Below, in pieces: positions 6,328-13,443 of a DNA stretch of 13,443 bases. The notes under the pieces are model-generated. The model saw nothing but the letters and a program-made list of their open reading frames with translations. It made no database searches and was not told the DNA's origin. Each line of letters opens with the position of its first letter. Position 1 is the stretch's first letter. The DNA lies in contig JAITKH010000430.1 in NCBI GenBank assembly GCA_031278535.1, positions 1 through 13,443 of the forward strand, in the 5' to 3' direction. Made by a program: the position numbers and the translations under genes. The DNA is from Planctomycetota bacterium. Its GTDB lineage: Bacteria > Planctomycetota > SZUA-567.

Positions 6328-8136
6328 GTGAAAAGACGGATAGCCGACATTCTCATCCAGGAACTGGCCCGGGCGGGAGCGGAACATGTCTTCATGCTTG
6401 CCGGAGGCGGGGCCATGTACCTGGTCGACGCCCTCGGCCGGAGCGGCGTGCGCTACGTTTGCTGCCACCACGAGCAGGCGGCCGGCATCGCCGCCCAGGC
6501 CTATGCCATGCGGGGGAACCGGCTTGGCGTCTGTCTCGTCACCACCGGCCCGGGCGGGACCAACGCCCTCACTCCCTGCGCCGCCGCCTACATGGACTCG
6601 ACGCCGGTGCTGTTCCTGTCGGGCCAGGTGAAGACCGCCGACTTCGCGTCACGGCGCGGCGTGCGCCAGTACGGGGCGCAGGAAAACGACGTCGTGTCCA
6701 TGGCGGCGCCGGTAACCAAATATGCCGTTCTCGCCGAGGATCCCCGGGACGCCCTTTACGAACTGCAGAAGGCGCTGTTCCTGGCCATGAGCGGCAGGCG
6801 CGGCCCGGTCTGGCTGGACGTGCCGCTGGACGTGCAGTCGGCCGAGATGGAAGAGGAGGCGCTTCGCCGTTTCGTCCCGCCCGTTCCCGGCGGGGAGAAC
6901 GAAACGGACGGGGATAGCCTGGAGCGGGGCGTCGGGAGAACCCTGGAATTGCTGTCCCGATCGCGAAGGCCTCTCATCCTCGTCGGCCACGGGGTGGTCG
7001 CGGCGGGCGCCGAAGAGTCGTTCCGGCGCCTGGCCGCGAGGCTCGGGATTCCGGTGCAGGCCACCTGGCGGGCGCTTGGCGTCTTGGGACGCGACGATCC
7101 CCTGTTCTTCGGGAGTCCGGGGCTGCAGGCCGTGCGATCAGCGAACTTGATTCTCCAAGGGGCCGATTTCCTGTTGACGCTAGGCACCCGCCTCGATAAC
7201 ATGATTACCGCCTTCGCCGAGTCCCGGTTCGCCTTCCGGGCGAAAAAAGTGGTAGTTGACGTCGACGGGCGGGAGATTGCGAAGCTCTCCATGCCGGCCG
7301 TCGATTCCGTGGTCTCCGATGCCGCGCGTTTCCTTGATTGCCTGGCTGGCCGCCTGCCGGCGCGGCCGACCGGGGACGTTTCCGCCTGGCTGGCCTTCTG
7401 CGCCGGGATGCGCGATCGCTTCCCCCTGTCGCGGGAACGGCGGGCCAAGGCGTCCGATCTGGCGGATCCCTACGCCCTGGCCGCCGCCGTCGGGGCCGCC
7501 GGCCGGGACGGCGACTCGTTTGTCGTGACCTCGACCAGCCTCTGCAACACGGCGGGGCATATCGCCCTCGGGTACCGGCGGGGCCAGTTCCCGGTGTCGT
7601 CGATGGGTTTCGGTTCCATGGGGTTTGCCCTGCCGGCGGCGGTGGGGACGAGCTTCGCCTCGGGCGGGGGACGGGTGATCATGCTGGAAGGGGACGGATC
7701 GTTCCAGCTGAACGTCCAGGAACTCCAGACAGTCGCGCATTACGGCGTGGACGCCAAGATGTTCGTGTATGCCAACCGGGCTTACGCCTCCATCGCCGCC
7801 ATGCAGGATCGCAATTTTTCCGGCTTCCGGGTGGGGAGCGACGCCGCAAGCGGCGTGACCATGCCGGATCTGGAAGGAATTGCCCGCGCCTATGGTTTCC
7901 CCTTTGTCCGCATCGCCCTGGCCGGGGAAGTCGAGGCCGGAGTGCGGAAGGCGATGGATCTGCCCGGCCCGGTTCTCTGCGAGGCGGTCGGGGACGCCGG
8001 CTTCGAGGAGATTCCCAAATGCGTTTCCACGCTGGACATGGAGGGGCGGCGCGTTTCGTCGGCATTGGAAAATCCTTATCCGTTCCTGCCGGAAGGCGAA
8101 GTGGCCGCGATATACGAACGTCTTCCCGGAGGATGA
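6328..8136 (+). CDS. Thiamine-diphosphate enzyme of acetolactate-synthase type, probable YerE-like sugar-branching enzyme
   Basis: A 602-residue protein with the three-domain pattern of acetohydroxyacid synthases. The N-terminal pyrimidine-binding domain has catalytic Glu49 in CCHHEQAAG, then TTGPGGTN (72-79). A central domain around 200-345 follows. The C-terminal diphosphate-binding domain has EGDGSFQ (454-460) and Asn483, the GDG-X25-N metal/ThDP motif. In Yersinia, YerE transfers an acetyl unit from pyruvate to C4 of CDP-4-keto-3,6-dideoxyglucose, the RfbH/E3 product. The position directly after rfbH and the N-terminal VFMLAGGGAMYLVDALG pattern (AGGGAM at 25-30) make this the best guess. 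A housekeeping acetolactate synthase is less likely in this setting, but motifs cannot fix the substrate. The start is GTG 6328, with GAAGG 11 bases upstream. The gap to rfbH is 39 bases. Confidence 0.88.
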   Translation: MKRRIADILIQELARAGAEHVFMLAGGGAMYLVDALGRSGVRYVCCHHEQAAGIAAQAYAMRGNRLGVCLVTTGPGGTNALTPCAAAYMDSTPVLFLSGQVKTADFASRRGVRQYGAQENDVVSMAAPVTKYAVLAEDPRDALYELQKALFLAMSGRRGPVWLDVPLDVQSAEMEEEALRRFVPPVPGGENETDGDSLERGVGRTLELLSRSRRPLILVGHGVVAAGAEESFRRLAARLGIPVQATWRALGVLGRDDPLFFGSPGLQAVRSANLILQGADFLLTLGTRLDNMITAFAESRFAFRAKKVVVDVDGREIAKLSMPAVDSVVSDAARFLDCLAGRLPARPTGDVSAWLAFCAGMRDRFPLSRERRAKASDLADPYALAAAVGAAGRDGDSFVVTSTSLCNTAGHIALGYRRGQFPVSSMGFGSMGFALPAAVGTSFASGGGRVIMLEGDGSFQLNVQELQTVAHYGVDAKMFVYANRAYASIAAMQDRNFSGFRVGSDAASGVTMPDLEGIARAYGFPFVRIALAGEVEAGVRKAMDLPGPVLCEAVGDAGFEEIPKCVSTLDMEGRRVSSALENPYPFLPEGEVAAIYERLPGG

Positions 8137-8152
8137 GAGGAAAGGCATCGCC

Positions 8153-9700
8153 GTGAATGCTCCGGAAAAACCCCTGTTCATTTTCGAGATGGCCAACAAC
8201 CACCAGGGCAGCGTTGGGCACGGGAAGCGCATCGTCCGCGCCATGCGCGAGGTTTCGCTTCCTTATGCCGGGCGGTACCGGTTTGCCGTCAAATTCCAGT
8301 ACCGGGATTTGGACACCTTCATCCATCCCGGCGCCAGGGGCCGCGCCGACATCAAGAACGTCAAGCGCTTCGAGGACACGCGGCTTTCTCCGGGGGAATT
8401 CGCCCGCCTCCTGGCCTCTGTCCGCGAAAGCGGCTTTCTTGCCGTCTGCACGCCGTTCGACGAAGTTTCCGCCGCCCGCATGCCGGAAGAGGGATACGAT
8501 TACGTCAAGATCGCGAGCTGCTCCTTCGACGACTGGCCGCTCCTGGAGGCGGTGGCGGCGACGCGCCTGCCGGTGATCGCTTCCGCGGCCGGCAGCGGCC
8601 TGGAAACGATTCGCAAGGTGGTCTCCTTTTTTGCGCACCGGCGGCTTCCGTTCGCCCTGATGCATTGCGTGGGGGAATATCCCACTCCCGGCGACCGCCT
8701 CCAGATGAACCAGCTGGACTTGTTCCGCCGCGAGTTCCCGGATGTCACCGTCGGCTTTTCGACCCACGAGGCGCCGGACAGCGCCGACCCGGTCAAGCTG
8801 GCCGTGGCCAAGGGCGCCCGCATCTTCGAAAAGCACGTCGGCGTGCCGATCGACGGGGCGGGGCTCAACGCCTATTCGGCCAATCCCGCCCAGGTCGGGG
8901 CTTGGCTGGCCGCGGCCGACGCGGCTTTCGCCATGTGCGGCGGGACCGGCGGGCGGTGCGCGCCGGGCGAAAGGGAGGAGGCGGACCTGGCGGCGCTCCG
9001 CCGGGGCGTTTTCGTGAAAGCCGAACGGATCGCGGCCGGGGAGGAGCTCAACGCCGGCAACATGTATTTCGCCTTTCCCTGCCGCCCCGGGCAGCTCGTT
9101 TCCCGCGACTTTTCCAAGTACGTCCGGATTGCGGCGAATCGTTCCCTGGCGAGGGACGACGCCGTCATGCTGGCGGACGCGACCGTGGACGCGAGCCGCC
9201 AGCGCATGGTGACGGAGTACGTCTCCCGGATCGTACTGCTTCTCGAACGGAGCGGCGTCATGGTGCCGATCGACAGTTCGTGCGAGATCTCGCACCACTA
9301 CGGCCTCGAGCGCTACCCCGAGATCGGCCTTGCCCTCATCGACTGCGTCAACCGGGAATATTGCAAGAAGATCCTGGTTCTCCTGCCGGGGCAGCGGCAT
9401 CCGTCGCACCGCCACGTCCGCAAGGAGGAGACGTTCCTGGTGGTGTACGGCGATCTTACGGTCCGGTATGGGGACGGCGAGCGCACCATGGCCCGGGGCG
9501 AGAGCATGGTGATGGAACGGAGCGTCCCCCACAGCTTCTACTCCGCCAACGGCTGCGTGTTCGAGGAGATATCCTCCACCCATTTCGCCGGCGATTCCTT
9601 TTACGAAAACCAGGACGGGTTCGCGGTCCCGCGGAAGACCACCGTCTTCCTGACCAGGAGCATGCTGGACCGGCGCGCCCCGGACGATTCCCGGAGATGA
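8153..9700 (+). CDS. NeuB-family (sialic/nonulosonic acid synthase) protein fused to SAF and cupin domains
   Basis: A 515-residue fusion. Residues 8-260 form a NeuB TIM barrel: FEMANNHQG (11-19), VKFQ (46-49), CTPFD (99-103), YVKIAS (117-122), HCVGEYPTP (171-179), GFSTHE (201-206) and EKHVG (226-230). Known members condense PEP with an N-acetylated mannose-like sugar. Residues 283-345 resemble the SAF (antifreeze-like) domain, with RRGVFVKAERIAAGEEL and ANRSLARDD-type segments. Residues about 400-480 form a cupin: HPSHRHVRKEE (416-426, with H419, H421 and E425/426), G433, H460 and N466. The usual SDHT of NeuB is STHE here, so the acceptor may differ from ManNAc. The start is GTG 8153, with AAAGG 7 bases ahead and 16 bases after the previous stop; the frame is open further upstream inside that gene. 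No NeuA or NeuC is in the window. Confidence 0.88.
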   Translation: MNAPEKPLFIFEMANNHQGSVGHGKRIVRAMREVSLPYAGRYRFAVKFQYRDLDTFIHPGARGRADIKNVKRFEDTRLSPGEFARLLASVRESGFLAVCTPFDEVSAARMPEEGYDYVKIASCSFDDWPLLEAVAATRLPVIASAAGSGLETIRKVVSFFAHRRLPFALMHCVGEYPTPGDRLQMNQLDLFRREFPDVTVGFSTHEAPDSADPVKLAVAKGARIFEKHVGVPIDGAGLNAYSANPAQVGAWLAAADAAFAMCGGTGGRCAPGEREEADLAALRRGVFVKAERIAAGEELNAGNMYFAFPCRPGQLVSRDFSKYVRIAANRSLARDDAVMLADATVDASRQRMVTEYVSRIVLLLERSGVMVPIDSSCEISHHYGLERYPEIGLALIDCVNREYCKKILVLLPGQRHPSHRHVRKEETFLVVYGDLTVRYGDGERTMARGESMVMERSVPHSFYSANGCVFEEISSTHFAGDSFYENQDGFAVPRKTTVFLTRSMLDRRAPDDSRR

Positions 9701-9822
9701 TTGCGGACGCGCGCCGGCGTCTTTCTGCGTATTTTTGCCGTACCCGCTTCAGTACCGGAGGGCGCGTCCGATAAAACATGACGGGCGTTTCGGCCTGACC
9801 CCGGATACGAGGATTGCGACGC
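9701..9822 (+). other. Structured 122-base spacer before the radical SAM gene
   Basis: CGGACGCGC (9704-9712) and GCGCGTCCG (9762-9770) are a perfect 9-bp inverted repeat 49 bases apart. Alternatively GACGC (9706-9710) can pair locally with GCGTC (9717-9721), followed by TTTC and, 10 bases on, a run of five T. The two structures share the left arm and are mutually exclusive, like a weak terminator/antiterminator pair. This could lower transcription of the downstream genes. No good promoter hexamers are seen here. Confidence 0.35.
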
Positions 9823-10992
9823 GTGGCTCTCTTACGGTACAAGACAAACGACCTTTTCGACCGGGGATCCCCCCTGTCCCCGCGCCGCGCCGCCAACAGC
9901 CTGCTGAACCGGGAGGAAGGCGGGCGCGGGGAGCCGCTGCCGCGAAGCATGCCCAGGCGGCTGGTCCTCGAGTTGACGAACGACTGCAATCTCAACTGCC
10001 GCATGTGCGGCAGGCGGGACGCCATTTTCCGTCGGACCTATTTCGACATTGAATGGCTTCGCCGGCTGGAACCGATACTGGACGACGTCGAGGAAGTGAC
10101 CCTGATGGGTTGGGGCGAGCCCACCCTGCACCCCGATTTCCCCGCGATGCTGCGTTTGATCCGCCGCCACGGGGCGCGGATATATTTTTGCACCAACGGC
10201 ATGAACCTGGGCAAACTGCGGGAAGAGATATTCGCCAGCCGGGTTGACATCATCGCCATAAGCCTCGACGGCTCCACGGCCGGGAAAAACGCCGCCATCC
10301 GCCGCGGCGCCGATTTTGGCCGCATTATGCGGGGCATCGCCGGGATTGTGGAGGAAAAGCGGAGGCTCGGCGTCGCGTACCCCTATATGAATTTCATCAC
10401 CACCCTGATGGCGGACAACCTGAAAGACTTTCCCGCCATTGTCCGGCTGGCCGGCGAGATGGGCTTGGAGGAGGCCAAGGCCGTCTACCTGACGGCATTT
10501 TCGGACAGGATGCTGCAACAGAGCCTTTTCGGGCGCCAGGCCGAGGTGGAGGACTGTTTCGCCCGGGCGCTGGCCGAGGGCGGGCGCCTCGGCGTGGACG
10601 TCAAGCTGCCGGCGATCCAGGGCGGGGATCCGGCGGGCGCCGCCCCGCACCAGCCCTGCCGCTCCCCCTGGCGGGATTTGTTCGTCGGTTCGGACGGCTT
10701 TGTCCGCCCCTGCATGTCGACGCCCCTGAAGTTTTTCCATGTCGACGACTTCCCGGATTTCGTTTCGTTGTGGCTGCATCCCGCGCTTGCCGAATTCAGG
10801 CGGGGGGTCAATGTCCCGGATCGGATGGACGCCGGCTGCCGCCTGTGCTACCAGTCCAGCCATGCCAACTGGAACCGCCGCGAATCGTTTATTCGCGTCG
10901 GGAATGCCTTCGCCCCGGAATGGGGCGAGGAAGGGAACGGGCGTTCCTCCGCATGCCGGCCTGTCGCCGCCGCCGGATCCAATCCGGCCTGA
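9823..10992 (+). CDS. Radical SAM protein with SPASM-like C-terminal cysteines
   Basis: A 389-residue radical S-adenosylmethionine enzyme. The CNLNCRMC motif (Cys55, Cys59, Cys62) binds the [4Fe-4S] cluster. GWGEPTLHPDF is the GGE-type SAM-binding segment, followed by FCTNGMNL and ISLDGS. The C-terminal part has CRSPW (Cys279), VRPCMS (Cys297) and a GCRLC pair (Cys339, Cys342), suggesting an auxiliary cluster as in SPASM/twitch proteins. A short basic N-terminus (MALLRYKTNDLFDRG) precedes the core. I prefer GTG 9823, with GAGGA at 9809-9813 nine bases ahead, over TTG 9814, which would abut that site. Substrate unknown; in surface-polysaccharide clusters such proteins may modify sugars, lipids or peptides. 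It follows the NeuB fusion by 122 bases and precedes the FkbM gene by 22. Confidence 0.88.
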   Translation: MALLRYKTNDLFDRGSPLSPRRAANSLLNREEGGRGEPLPRSMPRRLVLELTNDCNLNCRMCGRRDAIFRRTYFDIEWLRRLEPILDDVEEVTLMGWGEPTLHPDFPAMLRLIRRHGARIYFCTNGMNLGKLREEIFASRVDIIAISLDGSTAGKNAAIRRGADFGRIMRGIAGIVEEKRRLGVAYPYMNFITTLMADNLKDFPAIVRLAGEMGLEEAKAVYLTAFSDRMLQQSLFGRQAEVEDCFARALAEGGRLGVDVKLPAIQGGDPAGAAPHQPCRSPWRDLFVGSDGFVRPCMSTPLKFFHVDDFPDFVSLWLHPALAEFRRGVNVPDRMDAGCRLCYQSSHANWNRRESFIRVGNAFAPEWGEEGNGRSSACRPVAAAGSNPA

Positions 10993-11014
10993 AAACATTG
11001 GACTGGACGATTCC

Positions 11015-12199
11015 ATGGCATCGCAAGACATCGCCTCGCACATGCTGCGGCTTCTTGGGCCGAATGACACGATTGAGCCTTCCGTGAAGGCGTTTTTCCT
11101 TTCCCGGAACGGCGGCATCCTTTACGGGGCCGGGACTCAGGCCAGGCATGCGTTGATGTTTTCGGCCCTTTTCGCGAAACCCGTCCGGTGCCTGCTCGTT
11201 TCCCCGGGCGGACGGGACCGCCTGGGCGGCCATGATCATCCGCCCGTCTATGCCGCCGACGCCGTCCCGCCGTCGATTGACAAAAAAATGGACGTGCTGA
11301 TAGCGGTGGACCCGCGCTGGAACGGGCAGATTTCCGCAACCTTGCGGAACAATGGCTTTCCCTCGATTTTCCGGGCTGACGATTGGCGCGCGGCCAATCG
11401 GGCGATAAGCAACCTGGCGTTTCCGGGCTATCTTGAATGCTATGGTTTTACCCGGACCGCGGATGCGAAGGGCGAAACCCGCGTCCAGGCGGATTTTGCC
11501 GGCGGCGTTTTCACGCTGCCCTTTCCCGAATGCGATCGCGTTTTTCTGACCGACGTCGCCGGGGAATTTCACGACATTGTGCTGCCGTCCATTTTCGGCA
11601 ACCTCGATCTCCTGATCGACGGCCCGTATGAATGCGGCGATGTTGCCCTGCGCGGGGGAGACGTGGTTTTCGATCTGGGCGCGAACATGGGGCTGTTCAC
11701 CGCCGCCGCCGCCGCCAGGGACTGCCGCGTCTATGCCTTCGAGCCGGCCCCGTATACATTGGAACGCCTGAAGAGAACGGCGTCCCTGTATCGCGGCGTC
11801 ACCGTTTGCCCCTATGCCGTCGCCGACGTAAACAAAAAGGTTGCGTTCAGCGTCAACGCCGACCTGGAATCGGTTTTGTCCACGGTGGGAAATACGCTCC
11901 GGCCGGTGAAGGTCAAAGGCTTCGTAACCATTGAGGTCGATGCCGTGTCCATCGACGAATTTGTGGAAAGGAACGGCATCGGCAGGGTGGATTTCATCAA
12001 GGCCGACATCGAGGGGGCGGAACGGCTGATGCTGGCGGGGGCGAAGAAGACGCTTGCCCGCTTCGCGCCGAAGCTGGCGCTCTGCACCTACCATTTGCCG
12101 GACGATCCGGAGGTGATGGAGCGGCTGATCCTGGAGGCCAATCCGGGATACACGATTGAACACAAATGGTCGAAGCTGTACGCATATTGCCGGCCGTAA
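11015..12199 (+). CDS. FkbM-family SAM-dependent methyltransferase with N-terminal Rossmann-like domain
   Basis: A 394-residue two-domain protein. Residues about 200-390 are an FkbM methyltransferase: VVFDLGANMGLF with motif I at 220-226, YAFEPAPYT, VDAVSIDEF and the family signature FIKADIEGAE (ADIEGAE at 330-336), followed by LALCTYH. FkbM enzymes usually O-methylate sugars or hydroxyl groups. Residues about 20-130 carry GGILYGAGTQAR (33-44), a glycine-rich dinucleotide-type loop, then a VDVLIAVDP-like strand. This gives a sensor-like or NAD-binding N-terminal domain of unknown role, seen in some surface-glycan proteins. The start is ATG 11015, just after the radical SAM stop at 10992. The Shine-Dalgarno sequence is poor (TGGA/GGAC), so coupling to the upstream gene is likely. 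The open frame extends further left, but only inside the previous gene. Confidence 0.87.
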   Translation: MASQDIASHMLRLLGPNDTIEPSVKAFFLSRNGGILYGAGTQARHALMFSALFAKPVRCLLVSPGGRDRLGGHDHPPVYAADAVPPSIDKKMDVLIAVDPRWNGQISATLRNNGFPSIFRADDWRAANRAISNLAFPGYLECYGFTRTADAKGETRVQADFAGGVFTLPFPECDRVFLTDVAGEFHDIVLPSIFGNLDLLIDGPYECGDVALRGGDVVFDLGANMGLFTAAAAARDCRVYAFEPAPYTLERLKRTASLYRGVTVCPYAVADVNKKVAFSVNADLESVLSTVGNTLRPVKVKGFVTIEVDAVSIDEFVERNGIGRVDFIKADIEGAERLMLAGAKKTLARFAPKLALCTYHLPDDPEVMERLILEANPGYTIEHKWSKLYAYCRP

Positions 12200-12279
12200 G
12201 ACAAAGGATCGTTGATAGACAAGTGAACGCTGGCTTTCTCCCGGGTGCGACCGGTCCGGTGGTCTGTAAAAAAGAAACT

Positions 12280-13443
12280 ATGCGGACCCGCTTCATTAAG
12301 CGCCTGGACGCGCATCTTTCGCCGCTGGGCTTCGGCGTGATGCACCTGGCGAAGAATGCGGACGGCGGCTTTCCGCCGGAGGTTCACGCTTTGCTGGCCG
12401 CCGCGCTGGAAAAAGGGATAAACTACTTCGACACCGGCTATTTCTACCTGGGCGGGCGTTCGGAGGGACTGATCCGCGACGCGCTTGTGCGGCGGTATCC
12501 GCGCGATTCCTTTTATATCGCGGACAAGCTGCCCGGATGGGCATGCAAAGACCGCGGGGACATGGAGCGCATATTCAACCAACAACTTGAACGCCTGGGG
12601 GTTGACTCCATCGATTTCTATCTTTTGCAGGCGCTGCAGCGCCAGAGCTGGCTCGCCATTTGCGGCAAGGGAGTCTTGGACTTCCTGGACGAAAAGCGGC
12701 GGAACGGACAAATCCGCAAGGTCGGATTCTCGATGCACGACACGGCCGAAACGCTCATGCTCATTGACAGGGCATATGGCTGGGATTTCGCGCAGCTGCA
12801 AATAAACTATTATGACTGGATCACGCAACGGGCAAAGGAAAGTTACGAATATCTCGCGGAACGCGACATTCCCTGCATGGTAATGGAGCCTGTCGGCGGC
12901 GGCCGGCTTGCGAAACTCCCGCCCGAAGCGGATGCCCTCCTGCGCGAAGTCCGGCCGAACGCCTCCGCCGCGTCGTGGGCGCTGCGCTTCGTCGCGGCCC
13001 TGCCGAATGTCGCGGTCACGCTGTCCGGAATGTCGACTGCAGGACAACTTGACGAAAATATTCAGGCGTGCGGCATGGCGGAGCCGCTGTCGGAGGCGGA
13101 AGAGCGCGCGATTGGCGGCGTCGTGAAAGCGCTTCAATCAAAAAACGCCGTCCCCTGCGGCTTATGCCAATACTGTGTCGGAAGCTGTCCGAAAAGGATC
13201 GACATTCCACAAATTTTCACGCGATACAACGACTACATGATGTTTGACAATTCGCTCAGGCTCGACCTGTCCTACGCGTTCGTTCCGCGCGGGCGGCGCG
13301 CCGATTCCTGCATTTCCTGCGGCGAATGCGCCAAAAGATGCCCGCAGAACATCGACATTCCCCGGGAGCTGAAAAGAATTCACGACATGGCGGTCGACCT
13401 GTCGATCGGCGTCGCCGTCGAAAAAATACGGGACAGGAGCAAC
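12280..13443 (+). CDS. Aldo/keto reductase fused to a two-cluster ferredoxin-like domain (3' end outside window)
   Basis: 388 residues are visible and the frame is open at the right edge; few residues are probably missing. Residues 15-285 are an aldo/keto reductase barrel: PLGFGVMHLA (15-24), YFDTGYFYLGGRSE (49-62) with Asp51 and Tyr56, Lys83 in ADKLP, DFYLLQAL (112-119), KVGFSMH (147-153) and VMEPVGGG (201-208). At the position of the catalytic His, this protein has Gln117 (YLLQA instead of YLLHA). The C-terminus has Cys293/296/299/303 and Cys344/347/350/354, two CxxCxxCxxxCP motifs for [4Fe-4S] clusters. Such reductases are known as 'aldo/keto reductase with 4Fe-4S domain'. The start is ATG 12280, giving the usual short terminus before the first strand; the ribosome binding site is weak. 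The gap to the FkbM gene is 80 bases. It may reduce a keto-sugar or pass electrons to a partner. Confidence 0.88.
   Translation, partial: MRTRFIKRLDAHLSPLGFGVMHLAKNADGGFPPEVHALLAAALEKGINYFDTGYFYLGGRSEGLIRDALVRRYPRDSFYIADKLPGWACKDRGDMERIFNQQLERLGVDSIDFYLLQALQRQSWLAICGKGVLDFLDEKRRNGQIRKVGFSMHDTAETLMLIDRAYGWDFAQLQINYYDWITQRAKESYEYLAERDIPCMVMEPVGGGRLAKLPPEADALLREVRPNASAASWALRFVAALPNVAVTLSGMSTAGQLDENIQACGMAEPLSEAEERAIGGVVKALQSKNAVPCGLCQYCVGSCPKRIDIPQIFTRYNDYMMFDNSLRLDLSYAFVPRGRRADSCISCGECAKRCPQNIDIPRELKRIHDMAVDLSIGVAVEKIRDRSN

Noticed and set aside
5092..6471. 459-codon minus-strand open frame opposite rfbH
   Set aside because: Antisense to a gene with a full set of catalytic residues.
5151..6917. 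588-codon plus-strand frame overlapping rfbH and the ThDP gene
   Set aside because: Arg/Gly/Pro-rich translation typical of a wrong frame in GC-rich DNA; both overlapped genes are certain.
7880..8152. Upstream extension of the NeuB fusion frame
   Set aside because: It lies inside the ThDP gene, and GTG 8153 with AAAGG gives the usual NeuB N-terminus.
7679..9583. 634-codon minus-strand open frame opposite the ThDP and NeuB genes
   Set aside because: Antisense shadow; no family resemblance.
10889..12163. 424-codon minus-strand open frame opposite the FkbM gene
   Set aside because: Antisense shadow of a gene with clear FkbM motifs.
12249..12276. ACCGGTCCGGT inverted repeat followed by an A-run, considered as a terminator after the FkbM gene
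   Set aside because: On the plus strand the run is A, not T; on the minus strand the T-run precedes the stem. Neither fits an intrinsic terminator.

Overview
The window is a GC-rich bacterial chromosome segment. It carries the start of a flagellar gene at the left edge and a surface-glycan or sugar-nucleotide biosynthesis cluster over the rest. A P-ring assembly chaperone (FlgA) with a signal peptide, behind a sigma-54-type promoter, points to a flagellated Gram-negative bacterium. LPS-type CDP-sugar genes agree with that. I cannot name the phylum from the sequence alone; Desulfobacterota- or Planctomycetota-like lineages are guesses.

Layout. (1) 1-792, minus strand: 5' part of flgA, running off the left edge, with a GG-N10-GC sigma-54 promoter at 843-858. 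(2) 793-1302: about 510 bases without a convincing gene, holding the flgA promoter, an AT-rich patch with a possible sigma-70 promoter, and a bulged inverted repeat. (3) 4806 down to 1303, minus strand: a three-gene operon of two paralogous sulfatase/alkaline-phosphatase-superfamily proteins (coupled by an ATGA overlap) and rfbF, glucose-1-phosphate cytidylyltransferase. (4) 4807-4992: divergent control region with two good sigma-70 promoters whose -10 boxes overlap. (5) 4993 to the right edge, plus strand: rfbH (CDP-4-keto-6-deoxyglucose 3-dehydrase), a YerE-like thiamine-diphosphate enzyme, a NeuB-SAF-cupin fusion, a radical SAM protein with C-terminal cysteines, an FkbM methyltransferase with a Rossmann-like N-terminal domain, and an aldo/keto reductase fused to two [4Fe-4S] motifs (cut by the right edge).

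How the genes may work together. RfbF makes CDP-glucose and RfbH removes the C3 hydroxyl after 4,6-dehydration. In Yersinia a YerE-type enzyme then adds a two-carbon unit from pyruvate at C4. The window therefore encodes most of a yersiniose-like (branched 3,6-dideoxyhexose) route, but RfbG, the E3 reductase and YerF are not here. The next gene is a sialic-acid-synthase-family fusion, which adds three carbons from PEP in known members. This suggests an additional or hybrid sugar. The radical SAM, FkbM and iron-sulfur aldo/keto reductase genes would be tailoring or redox steps. The final acceptor (LPS, capsule or flagellin) is unknown; being next to flgA makes flagellin glycosylation possible but does not prove it.
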